Source: Saccharicrinis sp963677655
Lineage (GTDB): Bacteria > Bacteroidota > Bacteroidia > Bacteroidales > Marinilabiliaceae
Strand: one strand, 5' to 3'
Length of the DNA: 64,000 nt
Assembly (NCBI GenBank): GCA_963677655.1
Contig: OY782088.1
This document shows positions 1 to 7,748 of this stretch, piece by piece; position 1 is the stretch's first letter; each line of letters begins with the position of its first letter. The position numbers and the translations under genes are program-made. The notes under the pieces are model-generated. The model made no database searches, was not told the DNA's origin, and saw only the letters and a program-made list of their open reading frames with translations.

Positions 1-279
1 TTCTCTGATGCTGTAGGTCACAGTTCTGTAGACTACTTAAAGGCATATGCAGAAGAAATGTATACAGATGAAGATTTAGCTGCTGCTAAGGATAAATACC
101 CATATTGTCCTCCATTTACAAAAGAATCTTTGATGTACAGAGATATTTTTGAAAAACATTTCCCTGGAAGAGCAGGAGTTATTAAAGATTTCTGGATGCC
201 TAATAAAGAATGGGAAAACTGTGATGTAGATGATCCAAGTGCACGTGTATTACCAAACTATGGTGCTAGTGGAGTATAA
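1..279 (+). CDS. asnB: Asparagine synthase B, C-terminal end (partial)
   Basis: This is the last 92 codons of a protein that begins before the window. The visible part (FSDAVGHSSVDYLK, then CPPFTKESLMYRDIFEKHFP and ending YGASGV) matches the C-terminal part of the synthetase domain of glutamine-hydrolysing AsnB, including the segment just after the ATP-pyrophosphatase core. The enzyme makes asparagine from aspartate, ATP and glutamine in the cytoplasm. The N-terminal glutaminase domain and the active-site cysteine are outside the window, so completeness cannot be judged. A strong hairpin terminator follows 20 bases after the stop, and the next gene, clpB, is convergent. Confidence 0.85.
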   Translation, partial: FSDAVGHSSVDYLKAYAEEMYTDEDLAAAKDKYPYCPPFTKESLMYRDIFEKHFPGRAGVIKDFWMPNKEWENCDVDDPSARVLPNYGASGV

Positions 280-299
280 TTAGAAGAATATTAAATATA

Positions 300-340
300 A
301 AAGGGGTGATTTCAATATTGATTTCACCCCTTTCTTATTT
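300..340. terminator. Hairpin terminator between asnB and clpB
   Basis: The 10-base arms AAAGGGGTGA (300-309) and TCACCCCTTT (324-333) pair perfectly around a 14-base AT-rich loop. The A-run on one side and T-rich sequence on the other let it work in either direction, which suits its place between convergent genes. Confidence 0.85.
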
Positions 341-374
341 TAATCTAAGACAGATTAATATTAGTCTTAGATTT

Positions 375-2957
375 TTAATTTTTAAATATTAAGTTAGTTC
401 CATCTGAATCAATTATAATTTCTTCATCTTTATTAACCTCGTCGGATAAAATCCGTTTTGATAATTCATTAAGGATATTTTTTTGTACTACTCTTTTGAT
501 TGGTCTGGCCCCAAACAAAGGATCAAATCCAATATTTGCAATATATTCAATAGCATCATCTGTAATCTCTATATTTACCATTTTAGAATTTAATACCTTT
601 TTAATTGAGTCAATCTGTAGTTTAACAATTTCTTTAATTTCCTTATGTGTTAAAGGTGTAAACATTATAATATCATCAATTCTATTTAAAAACTCCGGAC
701 GAATTGATTGTCTTAGTAAATGAAAAACTTCAGTTTTTGATTTTTCTGTAGCTTTTGGGATATCCTCTTCTATAACACCATCAAAATTACGTTGAATAAT
801 ATCAGATCCAGCATTTGAAGTCATAATAATAATAGTGTTTTTAAAGTCAACCACACGACCTTTATTATCAGTTAAACGACCATCGTCTAAAACTTGTAAT
901 AAGACATTAAAAACATCAGGATGTGCTTTTTCTATCTCATCCAATAATACAACAGAATAAGGTTTTCTTCTAACAGATTCTGTTAGCTGTCCGCCTTCAT
1001 CATATCCTACATATCCCGGAGGTGCTCCGATCAATCTGGATACAGAGTGTCTCTCCTGAAATTCAGACATATCAATCCTGGTCATTTTATTTTCATCATC
1101 AAACAAGAATGAAGCAAGTGTTTTTGCTAATTCGGTTTTTCCTACTCCTGACATACCCAAGAATATGAAAGAACCAACTGGTCTTTTTTCATCTTGTAAT
1201 CCTGCCCTACTTCTTCTTATGGCGTCAGATACTGCTTCAATAGCATCGTTTTGGCCAACAACTCGTTTATGCAACTCTTCTTCTAGAGTAAGTAATTTTT
1301 CCTTTTCACTTTTTAGCATTTTTGTAACAGGTATGCCTGTCCACCTACTAATAACTCCTGCAACATCTTCAGAATCCACTTCTTCTTTAAGCATTGGATT
1401 TTCAGATTGTTTTTGACTTAATACTTCTTTTAACTGAACAATTCTTTCTTCAGCATCTTTTAATTTACCATACCGTAATTCAGCAACAATTTCAAATTGC
1501 CCCTCTCGTTCAGCTTTTTCTGCCTGAAATTTATACTCCTCAATGTTTGATTTAATGCTTTGAATTTGATCAACAATATTTTTCTCTTCTTGCCATTTTG
1601 CTCTTAAAGTTGATCGTTCATCCTTAAGTTGTGCTAGTTCTGCATTTAAAGTTTCTAGTTTAAATTTATCTCCTTCTCTTTTAATTGCCTCCCTTTCTAT
1701 TTCAAGCTGGCTTACTTTACGATCTAACTCATCAATATCCTCAGGAACAGAGTTTATTTCAAGTCTCAACTTAGCTGCAGCTTCATCAATTAAGTCAATC
1801 GCCTTATCTGGTAAAAATCGATCTGAAATATATTTATTTGACAAGTTTACTGCAGCAATAATAGCATCATCCTTAATTCTTACCTTATGGTGATTTTCAT
1901 AGCGTTCTTTTAATCCTCTTAAAATAGATATTGCACTAATAATATCTGGTTCGTCAACACGTACAATCTGGAATCGACGTTCTAAAGCTTTATCTTTTTC
2001 AAAATACTTTTGATATTCATTTAATGTAGTTGCACCTACAGCACGCAATTCTCCTCTTGCAAGAGCTGGTTTTAATATATTGGCAGCATCCATTGCTCCC
2101 TCTCCTTTTCCTGCACCAACTAAAGTATGAATCTCATCAATAAATAAAATGATATCGCCATTACTATTGATTACTTCCTTAACAACTGCTTTTAATCTCT
2201 CTTCAAATTCACCTTTGTATTTTGCTCCGGCAACTAATGCTCCCATATCAAGAGAATAAATCATTTTTGATTTTAGATTCTCAGGAACGTCACCGTTTAC
2301 AATTCTTATGGCAATTCCTTCTCCTATTGCAGTTTTACCCACACCCGGTTCACCTATTAAAATTGGATTATTCTTGGTTCTTCGCGACAAAATTTGAAGC
2401 ACCCTTCTTATCTCTTCATCACGGCCTATTACAGGATCTAATTTCCCATTCCTTGCTTGTTCATTTAAATTAATAGCAAATCTATTAAGTGCATTAAAGT
2501 TATCCTCTGCTGTTTGAGAATCAACGGTAGCACCTTTTCTTAATTCATTTATTGCTATTTTTAAATCCTTTTCTGTTACACCTGCATCTTTAAGCATGGA
2601 AGAAACAGAATCTTTAACTGCTAATAATCCTAAAAGCAGATGTTCAATTGAAACGTATTGGTCATTAAACTCCTTTAGATATGATTTAGCTTTTTGTAAA
2701 ACTTCATTTGAGGTTCTTGATAAATATGGTTCTCCACCCGAAACTTTTGGATATGATTCAATAATAGCATCAAGTGTATTATTAATGTTGTTAACATTTA
2801 GTTTACTAAATAAAAAGGAAATAATATTTTCTTCAACTTCAACAATACCTTTCAATATGTGACCAGGCTCTATTGCCTGATGCCCTTTTGAAGAAGCTAT
2901 ATTTACAGCTTGCTGAATAGCTTCTTGTGATTTGATTGTATATTCCTTAAAATTCAT
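375..2957 (-). CDS. clpB: ATP-dependent disaggregase chaperone ClpB
   Basis: ClpB works with DnaK/DnaJ/GrpE in the cytoplasm to pull polypeptides out of aggregates. The 860-residue length is normal for the family. The Clp N-domain repeats (about 1-145) are followed by AAA+ module 1 with Walker A GEPGVGKT at about 202-209 and Walker B ILFIDEIH. A long coiled-coil middle domain rich in Glu/Lys (about 400-520) separates it from AAA+ module 2 with Walker A GMSGVGKT and the sensor region LLQVLDDGRLTD. The middle domain distinguishes ClpB from ClpA and ClpC. The gene is monocistronic: it converges with asnB and diverges from a lipoprotein gene. No CIRCE element was seen upstream, but a 15-base palindrome lies 60 bases before the start. 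Confidence 0.97.
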   Translation of the reverse strand: MNFKEYTIKSQEAIQQAVNIASSKGHQAIEPGHILKGIVEVEENIISFLFSKLNVNNINNTLDAIIESYPKVSGGEPYLSRTSNEVLQKAKSYLKEFNDQYVSIEHLLLGLLAVKDSVSSMLKDAGVTEKDLKIAINELRKGATVDSQTAEDNFNALNRFAINLNEQARNGKLDPVIGRDEEIRRVLQILSRRTKNNPILIGEPGVGKTAIGEGIAIRIVNGDVPENLKSKMIYSLDMGALVAGAKYKGEFEERLKAVVKEVINSNGDIILFIDEIHTLVGAGKGEGAMDAANILKPALARGELRAVGATTLNEYQKYFEKDKALERRFQIVRVDEPDIISAISILRGLKERYENHHKVRIKDDAIIAAVNLSNKYISDRFLPDKAIDLIDEAAAKLRLEINSVPEDIDELDRKVSQLEIEREAIKREGDKFKLETLNAELAQLKDERSTLRAKWQEEKNIVDQIQSIKSNIEEYKFQAEKAEREGQFEIVAELRYGKLKDAEERIVQLKEVLSQKQSENPMLKEEVDSEDVAGVISRWTGIPVTKMLKSEKEKLLTLEEELHKRVVGQNDAIEAVSDAIRRSRAGLQDEKRPVGSFIFLGMSGVGKTELAKTLASFLFDDENKMTRIDMSEFQERHSVSRLIGAPPGYVGYDEGGQLTESVRRKPYSVVLLDEIEKAHPDVFNVLLQVLDDGRLTDNKGRVVDFKNTIIIMTSNAGSDIIQRNFDGVIEEDIPKATEKSKTEVFHLLRQSIRPEFLNRIDDIIMFTPLTHKEIKEIVKLQIDSIKKVLNSKMVNIEITDDAIEYIANIGFDPLFGARPIKRVVQKNILNELSKRILSDEVNKDEEIIIDSDGTNLIFKN

Positions 2958-3016
2958 AATTACATTATTAATGATTGTATTTACCTTATAGCAAATTTGT
3001 TTCCATCACGTTTTTA

Positions 3017-3031
3017 ATGTCATAATGACAT
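3017..3031. promoter_or_regulatory. 15-base palindrome in the clpB / lipoprotein divergent region
   Basis: ATGTCAT-A-ATGACAT is a perfect inverted repeat 60 bases upstream of clpB. A second, weaker repeat (TTATGT, 7 bases, ACATAA) lies at 3046-3064. The size and symmetry fit a dimeric regulator site, but no regulator can be named. Confidence 0.4.
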
Positions 3032-3138
3032 CTTTGTAATGTTTATTATGTCAATTTAACATAAACTGAAAGTAAATACTGAAATAAAATCATTTAACTT
3101 TTTTTTACATTATTATTTTTAATGGTAATAGTAATTTA

Positions 3139-3146
3139 TATATTTG
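3139..3146 (+). promoter_or_regulatory. Candidate -7 box for the cysteine-rich lipoprotein gene
   Basis: TATATTTG matches the Bacteroidota -7 consensus TANNTTTG and lies 43 bases before the ATG. No good -33 TTTG was found at the expected distance, so this is tentative. Confidence 0.4.
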
Positions 3147-3189
3147 ACGTTACATTTAACTATTAATTTATAACTAAATAAAAATTAAC

Positions 3190-3684
3190 ATGAAGAATTT
3201 AGTTTTAAGTATCATATTTGCTATCCTCTTATTGGCTTGTGCAACTAAAAGTTCAAAGAAGGATAATGAAAAAAATTGTTGCAATGAAACTAAAGAAACA
3301 ACGGCCTGTTGTTCTGGAAATGCAGATATTACATCTTCAATTTTATCTGATACTATGATTGTCACTGTGGATCAATTATTAGCAAATCCGGATAGGTATA
3401 TTGATAAAAAAATTGAATTACAGGGTTTAGTAATGCATACTTGTAAAAAAACAGGTAAAAAGATGTTTTTAAAAGGTACTGATGATTCAACACTGATTAG
3501 AATAGAAGCGAATGAAAATATTAGTAAGTTTGAACCTTCATTAGAAGGAGAAACAATAATTGCCTCTGGTATATTGGGTGTTTTTATTCAACAACATGAA
3601 GAACATAAAGATGGTGAATCATGTACTTCAGAGGAAAACGCCAAAGGCTACGTTCTGGCTTGTGAAAATTTTAAAAAAATATAA
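3190..3684 (+). CDS. Cysteine-rich lipoprotein with OB-fold-like domain, function unknown
   Basis: A lipoprotein signal (MKNLVLSIIFAILLLAC) puts the lipidated cysteine at residue 17. The mature N-terminus is rich in cysteine pairs (NCC and ACC), which suggests metal or disulfide chemistry. The rest (about 55-160) reads as a small beta domain with VDQLLANPDRYIDKKIELQG, the start typical of secreted OB-fold (tRNA_anti-like) domains, followed by a distinctive HTCKKTGKKMFL stretch that could bind a metal. The PepSY membrane protein follows on the same strand, separated by a terminator. A role in metal handling or redox at the envelope is an inference only. No named family was recognised with confidence. 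Confidence 0.7.
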   Translation: MKNLVLSIIFAILLLACATKSSKKDNEKNCCNETKETTACCSGNADITSSILSDTMIVTVDQLLANPDRYIDKKIELQGLVMHTCKKTGKKMFLKGTDDSTLIRIEANENISKFEPSLEGETIIASGILGVFIQQHEEHKDGESCTSEENAKGYVLACENFKKI

Positions 3685-3694
3685 ATCAATTTTT

Positions 3695-3718
3695 AAGCCG
3701 ACATTAGTCGGCTTTTTT
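3695..3718 (+). terminator. Rho-independent terminator after the lipoprotein gene
   Basis: AAGCCGAC (3695-3702) pairs perfectly with GTCGGCTT (3707-3714) around an ATTA loop and runs into a T-tract. It ends only about 10 bases before the ATG of the next gene. Confidence 0.9.
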
Positions 3719-3728
3719 GTTCCTATTC

Positions 3729-4280
3729 ATGAAATTAAGAAAGCTTAATCGAATAATTCATCGTGATTTAGGTTATTTTTTTACTGGAATGGTAATTATC
3801 TATGCTTTAAGTGGAATAGCACTAAATCATAAGCACGATTGGAACCCTAATTACATTATAAATACTAAATCATTTCAATATCATTTACCTTCTGATTCTG
3901 TTTTAAAGATAGATAATACAATAAGTGATTTAATCATTAATGCAGGAGTTGAAGAAGGCTATAAAAAGCACTATTTTCCTCATAATAATGTGATAAAAAT
4001 ATTTTTATCCAAAGGATCAACAATAACATATAATCAGGAAACAGGTTTGGTTTTTCTTGAAGAAATAAAACAAAGGCCAATATTTTACTCTATTAATTTT
4101 TTACATTTTAATCCAGGGCGAGTATGGAAATACTTCTCTGATTTTTTTGCCTTAAGTTTAATAATCATCACTGTCAGTGGGTTGATTTTAATAAGGGGTA
4201 AAAATGGATTTAGATGGAGAGGTTTTATATTAATGTCAGTTGGTTTAATTACTCCTATTATCCTATACTTTTTATATTAA
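3729..4280 (+). CDS. PepSY-associated transmembrane protein
   Basis: A 184-residue membrane protein. MKLRKLNRIIHRDLGYFFTG leads into a first membrane helix (VIIYALSGIALNH), a periplasmic region of about 100 residues, then FLHFNPGRVWKYFSDFFALS with a second helix, and a third helix at the C-terminus. The start and the H-P-G-x-x-W/DxFA-type motif match short PepSY-associated TM proteins of Bacteroidota, which are often found near iron or other metal uptake genes; their biochemical role is not settled. ATG 3729 was chosen; an in-frame TTG at 3717 lies inside the preceding terminator and is unlikely. No promoter fits between the terminator and the start, so expression probably depends on read-through. 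Confidence 0.75.
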   Translation: MKLRKLNRIIHRDLGYFFTGMVIIYALSGIALNHKHDWNPNYIINTKSFQYHLPSDSVLKIDNTISDLIINAGVEEGYKKHYFPHNNVIKIFLSKGSTITYNQETGLVFLEEIKQRPIFYSINFLHFNPGRVWKYFSDFFALSLIIITVSGLILIRGKNGFRWRGFILMSVGLITPIILYFLY

Positions 4281-4295
4281 CGCTTAAAAATTGAG

Positions 4296-4303
4296 TATAT
4301 TTG
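4296..4303 (+). promoter_or_regulatory. Candidate -7 box before the POTRA/beta-barrel gene
   Basis: TATATTTG matches TANNTTTG and ends 7 bases before the TTG start at 4311, which would give a nearly leaderless message. No clear -33 box is visible. Confidence 0.3.
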
Positions 4304-4310
4304 ATATACT

Positions 4311-6179
4311 TTGAAAATATTACTAAAAGGCATATTATCAGAATCTAAGAATAGATATCTTATAAAGTCACTATGTGTGTCTTTAGTTTTTTATTTTAAT
4401 ATTTTTAATGTTATTTCTCAAAAAACAACTAATGATACTATAAAAAGTACAAACACTTCTATTCATCAACTTTTAGAAAATAATAAAGATAGTAGTCTTG
4501 TATATAAGAAACTATATGAATGGCTTGTTGTATCCAAAGATTCTAACATTTCAGCAAATGAACTTCTTTTATCCATAGAAGATGAATATCTAAAATTCAA
4601 TCAAAAAGTTATAAGTTCAATTAACATTAAGCAAGTTTCACCTTTTGCAAGAAATATTCTTGATACGATTGATTTCTCAACCAATAAATTAGAAAAAACC
4701 TTAAGGAAACTAAGATTTCAAACAAAAAAAAGTATAATTACGAATACTCTTACATTTAAAAACGGAGAATTAGTAAACCTTCAAAGCATAAAGGAGAGTG
4801 AACGAATGCTGCGGTCATTAAATTTTATTACTGATGCTCTAATTGTAATTGAACCAGCAAATATTGATACTTCTTTAGTTGATATTTTAGTTATAACACA
4901 AGATTCATATCCTTATGGAGTTTCTGGTACAATATCACCTAAAAAAGTACGAGCAGGTTTTTTTAGTAAAAACGTTTTGGGTTATGGATTAGAAATGAAT
5001 CATTTAATTGATAGCAGGCCAACTGAAAAAAACAATTTTGGCTATCATGAAAATATTAACTGGGAAAATATTTATGGTTCATATATTTCTTTTAATACAG
5101 AAGTTAACAACACGGCAAATAACAATTTCCTTAGTATTGGATTAAATAAGGATTTTATCACTCCAGAAACAAAATATGCTGGTGGTATTAAATTAAAAAG
5201 GAATCTTAAAATCCCAATAGATTCAGGATATGTGGATCAAATTTATAATAATTACGATTATTTAAATAGAGATATATGGATAGGAAGAACGTTTTTAATT
5301 AACTCCCCCAACTACTTTAATAGGTCTACTATAGGTGTTTTAGGCCAAATTATTATAAATAATTTTACAAACCTTCCTGATTCATTGAAAAATGAAGCTT
5401 ACTATACACCAAATTATTACTTTTTCACTGGTCTTTCATTTAATAAACGAAATTATTATAAAAACACTTTAATTTATAATTACGGACGGATTGAAGATGT
5501 TCCTTATGGTTTTTTATCGTCATTTACATTTGGAATAAATACTAATGAAAAAAAGAATCGAATTTACTTAGGCGGACATTTTTCTGCTGGTTCTGCAATA
5601 GTACCAAATAAAGGTTATATATATTTTAGTACAGATATCAATTCGTTTTTCTATAACTCAAACCCAGAGAGGACTATAATGAGATTTAGCACCAGATATA
5701 TATCTTCATTAAGAAAAGTTGGTAATTATCAATTTAGATATTTTGTATCCTCATATTATACCCGGGCGATGCATTTAGATCACTCTCAATATTTTTATTT
5801 AACACAATCATCACCAGGAATTTCATCTTATAGAAGCCAAGATCTAAGAGGAACACAGAAGTTGGTATTAAATTCAGAGAGTGTACTATTTACTCCAAAT
5901 GACATATGGGGTTTTAAAGTCGTTCCTTTTAGTTTTGCAGATATCGGATGGATTAGTAAAAATGAAGTACTGTTAAAAACAAAACCATATTACTCTGTAG
6001 GTATCGGAATCCGAATTAGAAATGATCATTTAGTATTTAATACAATACAGATGCAATTAGCTTATTTTCCAAGGATACCATTAGGTGGTACTACTTTTGA
6101 TTTTAGATTATCAGGTGAAAGTGTTGGTGATTTTCGGTCTTTTGATATTAAAAAGCCTTATTCTGATAGATTTGAATAA
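4311..6179 (+). CDS. Outer-membrane beta-barrel protein with POTRA domain (Omp85-like)
   Basis: A 622-residue protein with an N-terminal export signal (hydrophobic stretch around CVSLVFYFNIFNVIS). A POTRA-like module at about 140-200 contains ITNTLTFKNGELVNLQSIKESERMLRSL and ends in a DILVITQDSYPYG strand. The remaining 400 residues are alternating polar/aromatic strands typical of a barrel (for example YFFTGLSFNKRNYY, GGHFSAGSAI, AYFPRIPLGG). This resembles Omp85 relatives that insert or translocate outer-membrane proteins, but it is not BamA itself, which is longer with five POTRA domains. The only available start is TTG 4311; no later Met keeps the signal sequence. The gene stands alone, and the IS256 element lies just after it. 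Confidence 0.7.
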   Translation: MKILLKGILSESKNRYLIKSLCVSLVFYFNIFNVISQKTTNDTIKSTNTSIHQLLENNKDSSLVYKKLYEWLVVSKDSNISANELLLSIEDEYLKFNQKVISSINIKQVSPFARNILDTIDFSTNKLEKTLRKLRFQTKKSIITNTLTFKNGELVNLQSIKESERMLRSLNFITDALIVIEPANIDTSLVDILVITQDSYPYGVSGTISPKKVRAGFFSKNVLGYGLEMNHLIDSRPTEKNNFGYHENINWENIYGSYISFNTEVNNTANNNFLSIGLNKDFITPETKYAGGIKLKRNLKIPIDSGYVDQIYNNYDYLNRDIWIGRTFLINSPNYFNRSTIGVLGQIIINNFTNLPDSLKNEAYYTPNYYFFTGLSFNKRNYYKNTLIYNYGRIEDVPYGFLSSFTFGINTNEKKNRIYLGGHFSAGSAIVPNKGYIYFSTDINSFFYNSNPERTIMRFSTRYISSLRKVGNYQFRYFVSSYYTRAMHLDHSQYFYLTQSSPGISSYRSQDLRGTQKLVLNSESVLFTPNDIWGFKVVPFSFADIGWISKNEVLLKTKPYYSVGIGIRIRNDHLVFNTIQMQLAYFPRIPLGGTTFDFRLSGESVGDFRSFDIKKPYSDRFE

Positions 6180-6210
6180 AATAATTCAACTATTATTTCA
6201 ATGAAAATTA

Positions 6211-6226
6211 AATAACACGCTCTTAT
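6211..6226. repeat. Left half of an interrupted 9-bp hairpin plus IS256 target copy
   Basis: AATAACACG at 6211-6219 is the inverted repeat of CGTGTTATT at 7718-7726, on the far side of the insertion. CTCTTAT at 6220-6226 repeats directly at 7702-7708. Removing the element and one CTCTTAT copy restores a 9-base stem with a 16-base loop. Confidence 0.6.
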
Positions 6227-6281
6227 CGAGGATGTAAAATAAACACTGTCTGTAAGCAACAAATTATTAATATTGTGACTT

Positions 6282-7508
6282 ATGGCAGAAAAGAAAAAAG
6301 AATCCCCAGAATATATTGCAATGCGGGATTTAGCTCTTAGTCAATTAAAGAGCGGAAAATCATTAACAGGAGAAGGAGGCGTTTTTGCACCCATTATTAA
6401 AGAGTTTCTAGAAAGTGCTCTTTCCGCAGAGATGGAGTGTCATTTAGATGAAGAAGAACGTAGTATTGGGAATAAACGCAATGGCAAAAGCTCCAAAACC
6501 TTAAAAACTTCATCTGGAGAAATAACTATTGAAACACCACAAGATCGGCATAGTAGCTTTGAACCCCAGATAGTTAAAAAGCGAGAAACCATATTGGCAG
6601 ATAACCTTGCACCACAGATTATCGGACTTTATGGTCGAGGAATGAGTTTGCGCGATATTTCCATCCACATACAAGAGATGTATGATGTTGAAATATCAGC
6701 AACAACACTAAGTGGGATTACAGACAGAGTTATCCCACAAGTAAAAGAATGGCAAAATAGGCCGCTGGATGAAGTCTATCCAATTGTTTGGATGGATGCT
6801 ATGCATTATAAAGTAAGGGATGGTGGGAAAGTTATCTCCAGAGCAGTTTACAATATATTAGCAATTAATAAAGAAGGTCGCAAAGAACTTATCGGTATGT
6901 ATATTTCCGAAAGTGAAGGGGCAAACTTCTGGTTATCTGTGTTAACTGATTTAAAAAGCCGTGGGGTAAAAGATATACTTATAGCATGTACTGATAATCT
7001 TAAAGGTTTTTCAGATGCCATACTAAGCATTTATCCCGAAACGGAAATACAAAAATGTGTAATCCATCAAATTAGAAATTCACTGAAGTATGTTGCCTCA
7101 AAAGATCAAAAAGCGTTCATGAAAGATCTTAAAAAGGTTTATCAATCAGCAACAAAGAGTCAAGCCGAGATGGAACTTCTTAACCTTGAAGAAGCATGGG
7201 GTAAAAAGTATCCTATAGTCATAAAATCATGGCATGAGAACTGGGAAGAATTAACAACGTATTTTGAATATGATGAGCATATTAGAAAGATAATTTACAC
7301 AACTAATGCTGTGGAAGGTTTTCATCGTCAAATTCGTAAAGTAACTAAAACTAAAGGAGCATTTCCTAGTGATATGGCATTAATGAAATTGATCTACCTG
7401 GCTACTGAAAATATCTCTAAAAAATGGACTCAGCCTGTTCGTAATTGGGGATTAACCATTCAGCAGTTTTGCATAAAATTTGGAGATCGTATGAAAATTG
7501 ATTTGTAA
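6282..7508 (+). CDS. IS256-family (mutator-type) transposase
   Basis: The full-length 408-residue DDE transposase moves the surrounding element. The catalytic acidic residues are visible in order: Asp in VWMDAMHYKVR, Asp in IACTDNLKGFSDAI and Glu in TTNAVEGFHRQIRK. The family's C-x2-H insertion appears as KCVIHQIRNSLKYV. The N-terminal DNA-binding half contains ALSAEMECHLDEEE and GRGMSLRDISIHIQEMY, both characteristic of IS256. No frameshift or internal stop is seen, so the protein looks active. The ATG is preceded by an AT-rich stretch without a ribosome-binding site, as expected in this phylum. Confidence 0.95.
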   Translation: MAEKKKESPEYIAMRDLALSQLKSGKSLTGEGGVFAPIIKEFLESALSAEMECHLDEEERSIGNKRNGKSSKTLKTSSGEITIETPQDRHSSFEPQIVKKRETILADNLAPQIIGLYGRGMSLRDISIHIQEMYDVEISATTLSGITDRVIPQVKEWQNRPLDEVYPIVWMDAMHYKVRDGGKVISRAVYNILAINKEGRKELIGMYISESEGANFWLSVLTDLKSRGVKDILIACTDNLKGFSDAILSIYPETEIQKCVIHQIRNSLKYVASKDQKAFMKDLKKVYQSATKSQAEMELLNLEEAWGKKYPIVIKSWHENWEELTTYFEYDEHIRKIIYTTNAVEGFHRQIRKVTKTKGAFPSDMALMKLIYLATENISKKWTQPVRNWGLTIQQFCIKFGDRMKIDL

Positions 7509-7551
7509 TCAACCAACTCAAAAAAGCAAAAGTAGGTAGATTACAGAACCC

Positions 7552-7594
7552 GTCAAGGGTATATGAATGGCTTCGTTCCTCAGCCACCCTTGAC
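7552..7594. repeat. Hairpin in the 3' non-coding part of the IS256 element
   Basis: GTCAAGGGT (7552-7560) pairs with ACCCTTGAC (7586-7594), and TGGCT/AGCCA can extend the stem inside it. It lies 43 bases after the transposase stop. It lacks a T-tract, so it could be a weak terminator or an element-specific site. Confidence 0.5.
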
Positions 7595-7701
7595 AGAACC
7601 TGAAATCTTCTCAATAAAGCTTTTGAGAATTGGTTTTAAGAAAAAAGATAATTTAATTTGAATAATCTAAATCAATCAGACAGAGTTACACTTACATATC
7701 C

Positions 7702-7726
7702 CTCTTATAAGAAGAAACGTGTTATT
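7702..7726. repeat. Right IS256 target copy and right half of the interrupted hairpin
   Basis: CTCTTAT at 7702-7708 is the second target copy, and CGTGTTATT at 7718-7726 is the partner of 6211-6219. The pre-insertion hairpin would have sat between two convergent genes, the usual place for a shared terminator. Confidence 0.6.
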
Positions 7727-7748
7727 GTATGTTTTAAGAAGTAAAAAA

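Larger units (their letters stand above)
6227..7701 (+). mobile_element. IS256-family insertion sequence (complete)
   Basis: An element of about 1475 bp with one transposase gene. Its ends are imperfect inverted repeats: 6227-6252 and 7677-7702 match at 17 of 26 positions without gaps, and share the inner CTGTCTG. The flanking 7-base direct repeat CTCTTAT (6220-6226, 7702-7708) is the likely target duplication; the family usually makes 8-9 bases, so the exact edge may shift by one. About 190 non-coding bases follow the transposase. They include a GTCAAGGGT/ACCCTTGAC hairpin (7552-7560, 7586-7594). Confidence 0.85.

Noticed and set aside
6211..7726. AATAACACG/CGTGTTATT taken as the true ends of the IS256 element
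   Set aside because: No target duplication is visible outside these 9 bases (flanks GAAAATTA and GTATGTTT differ), whereas the inner boundary has a 7-base direct repeat and better-matching inner ends. It cannot be excluded fully.
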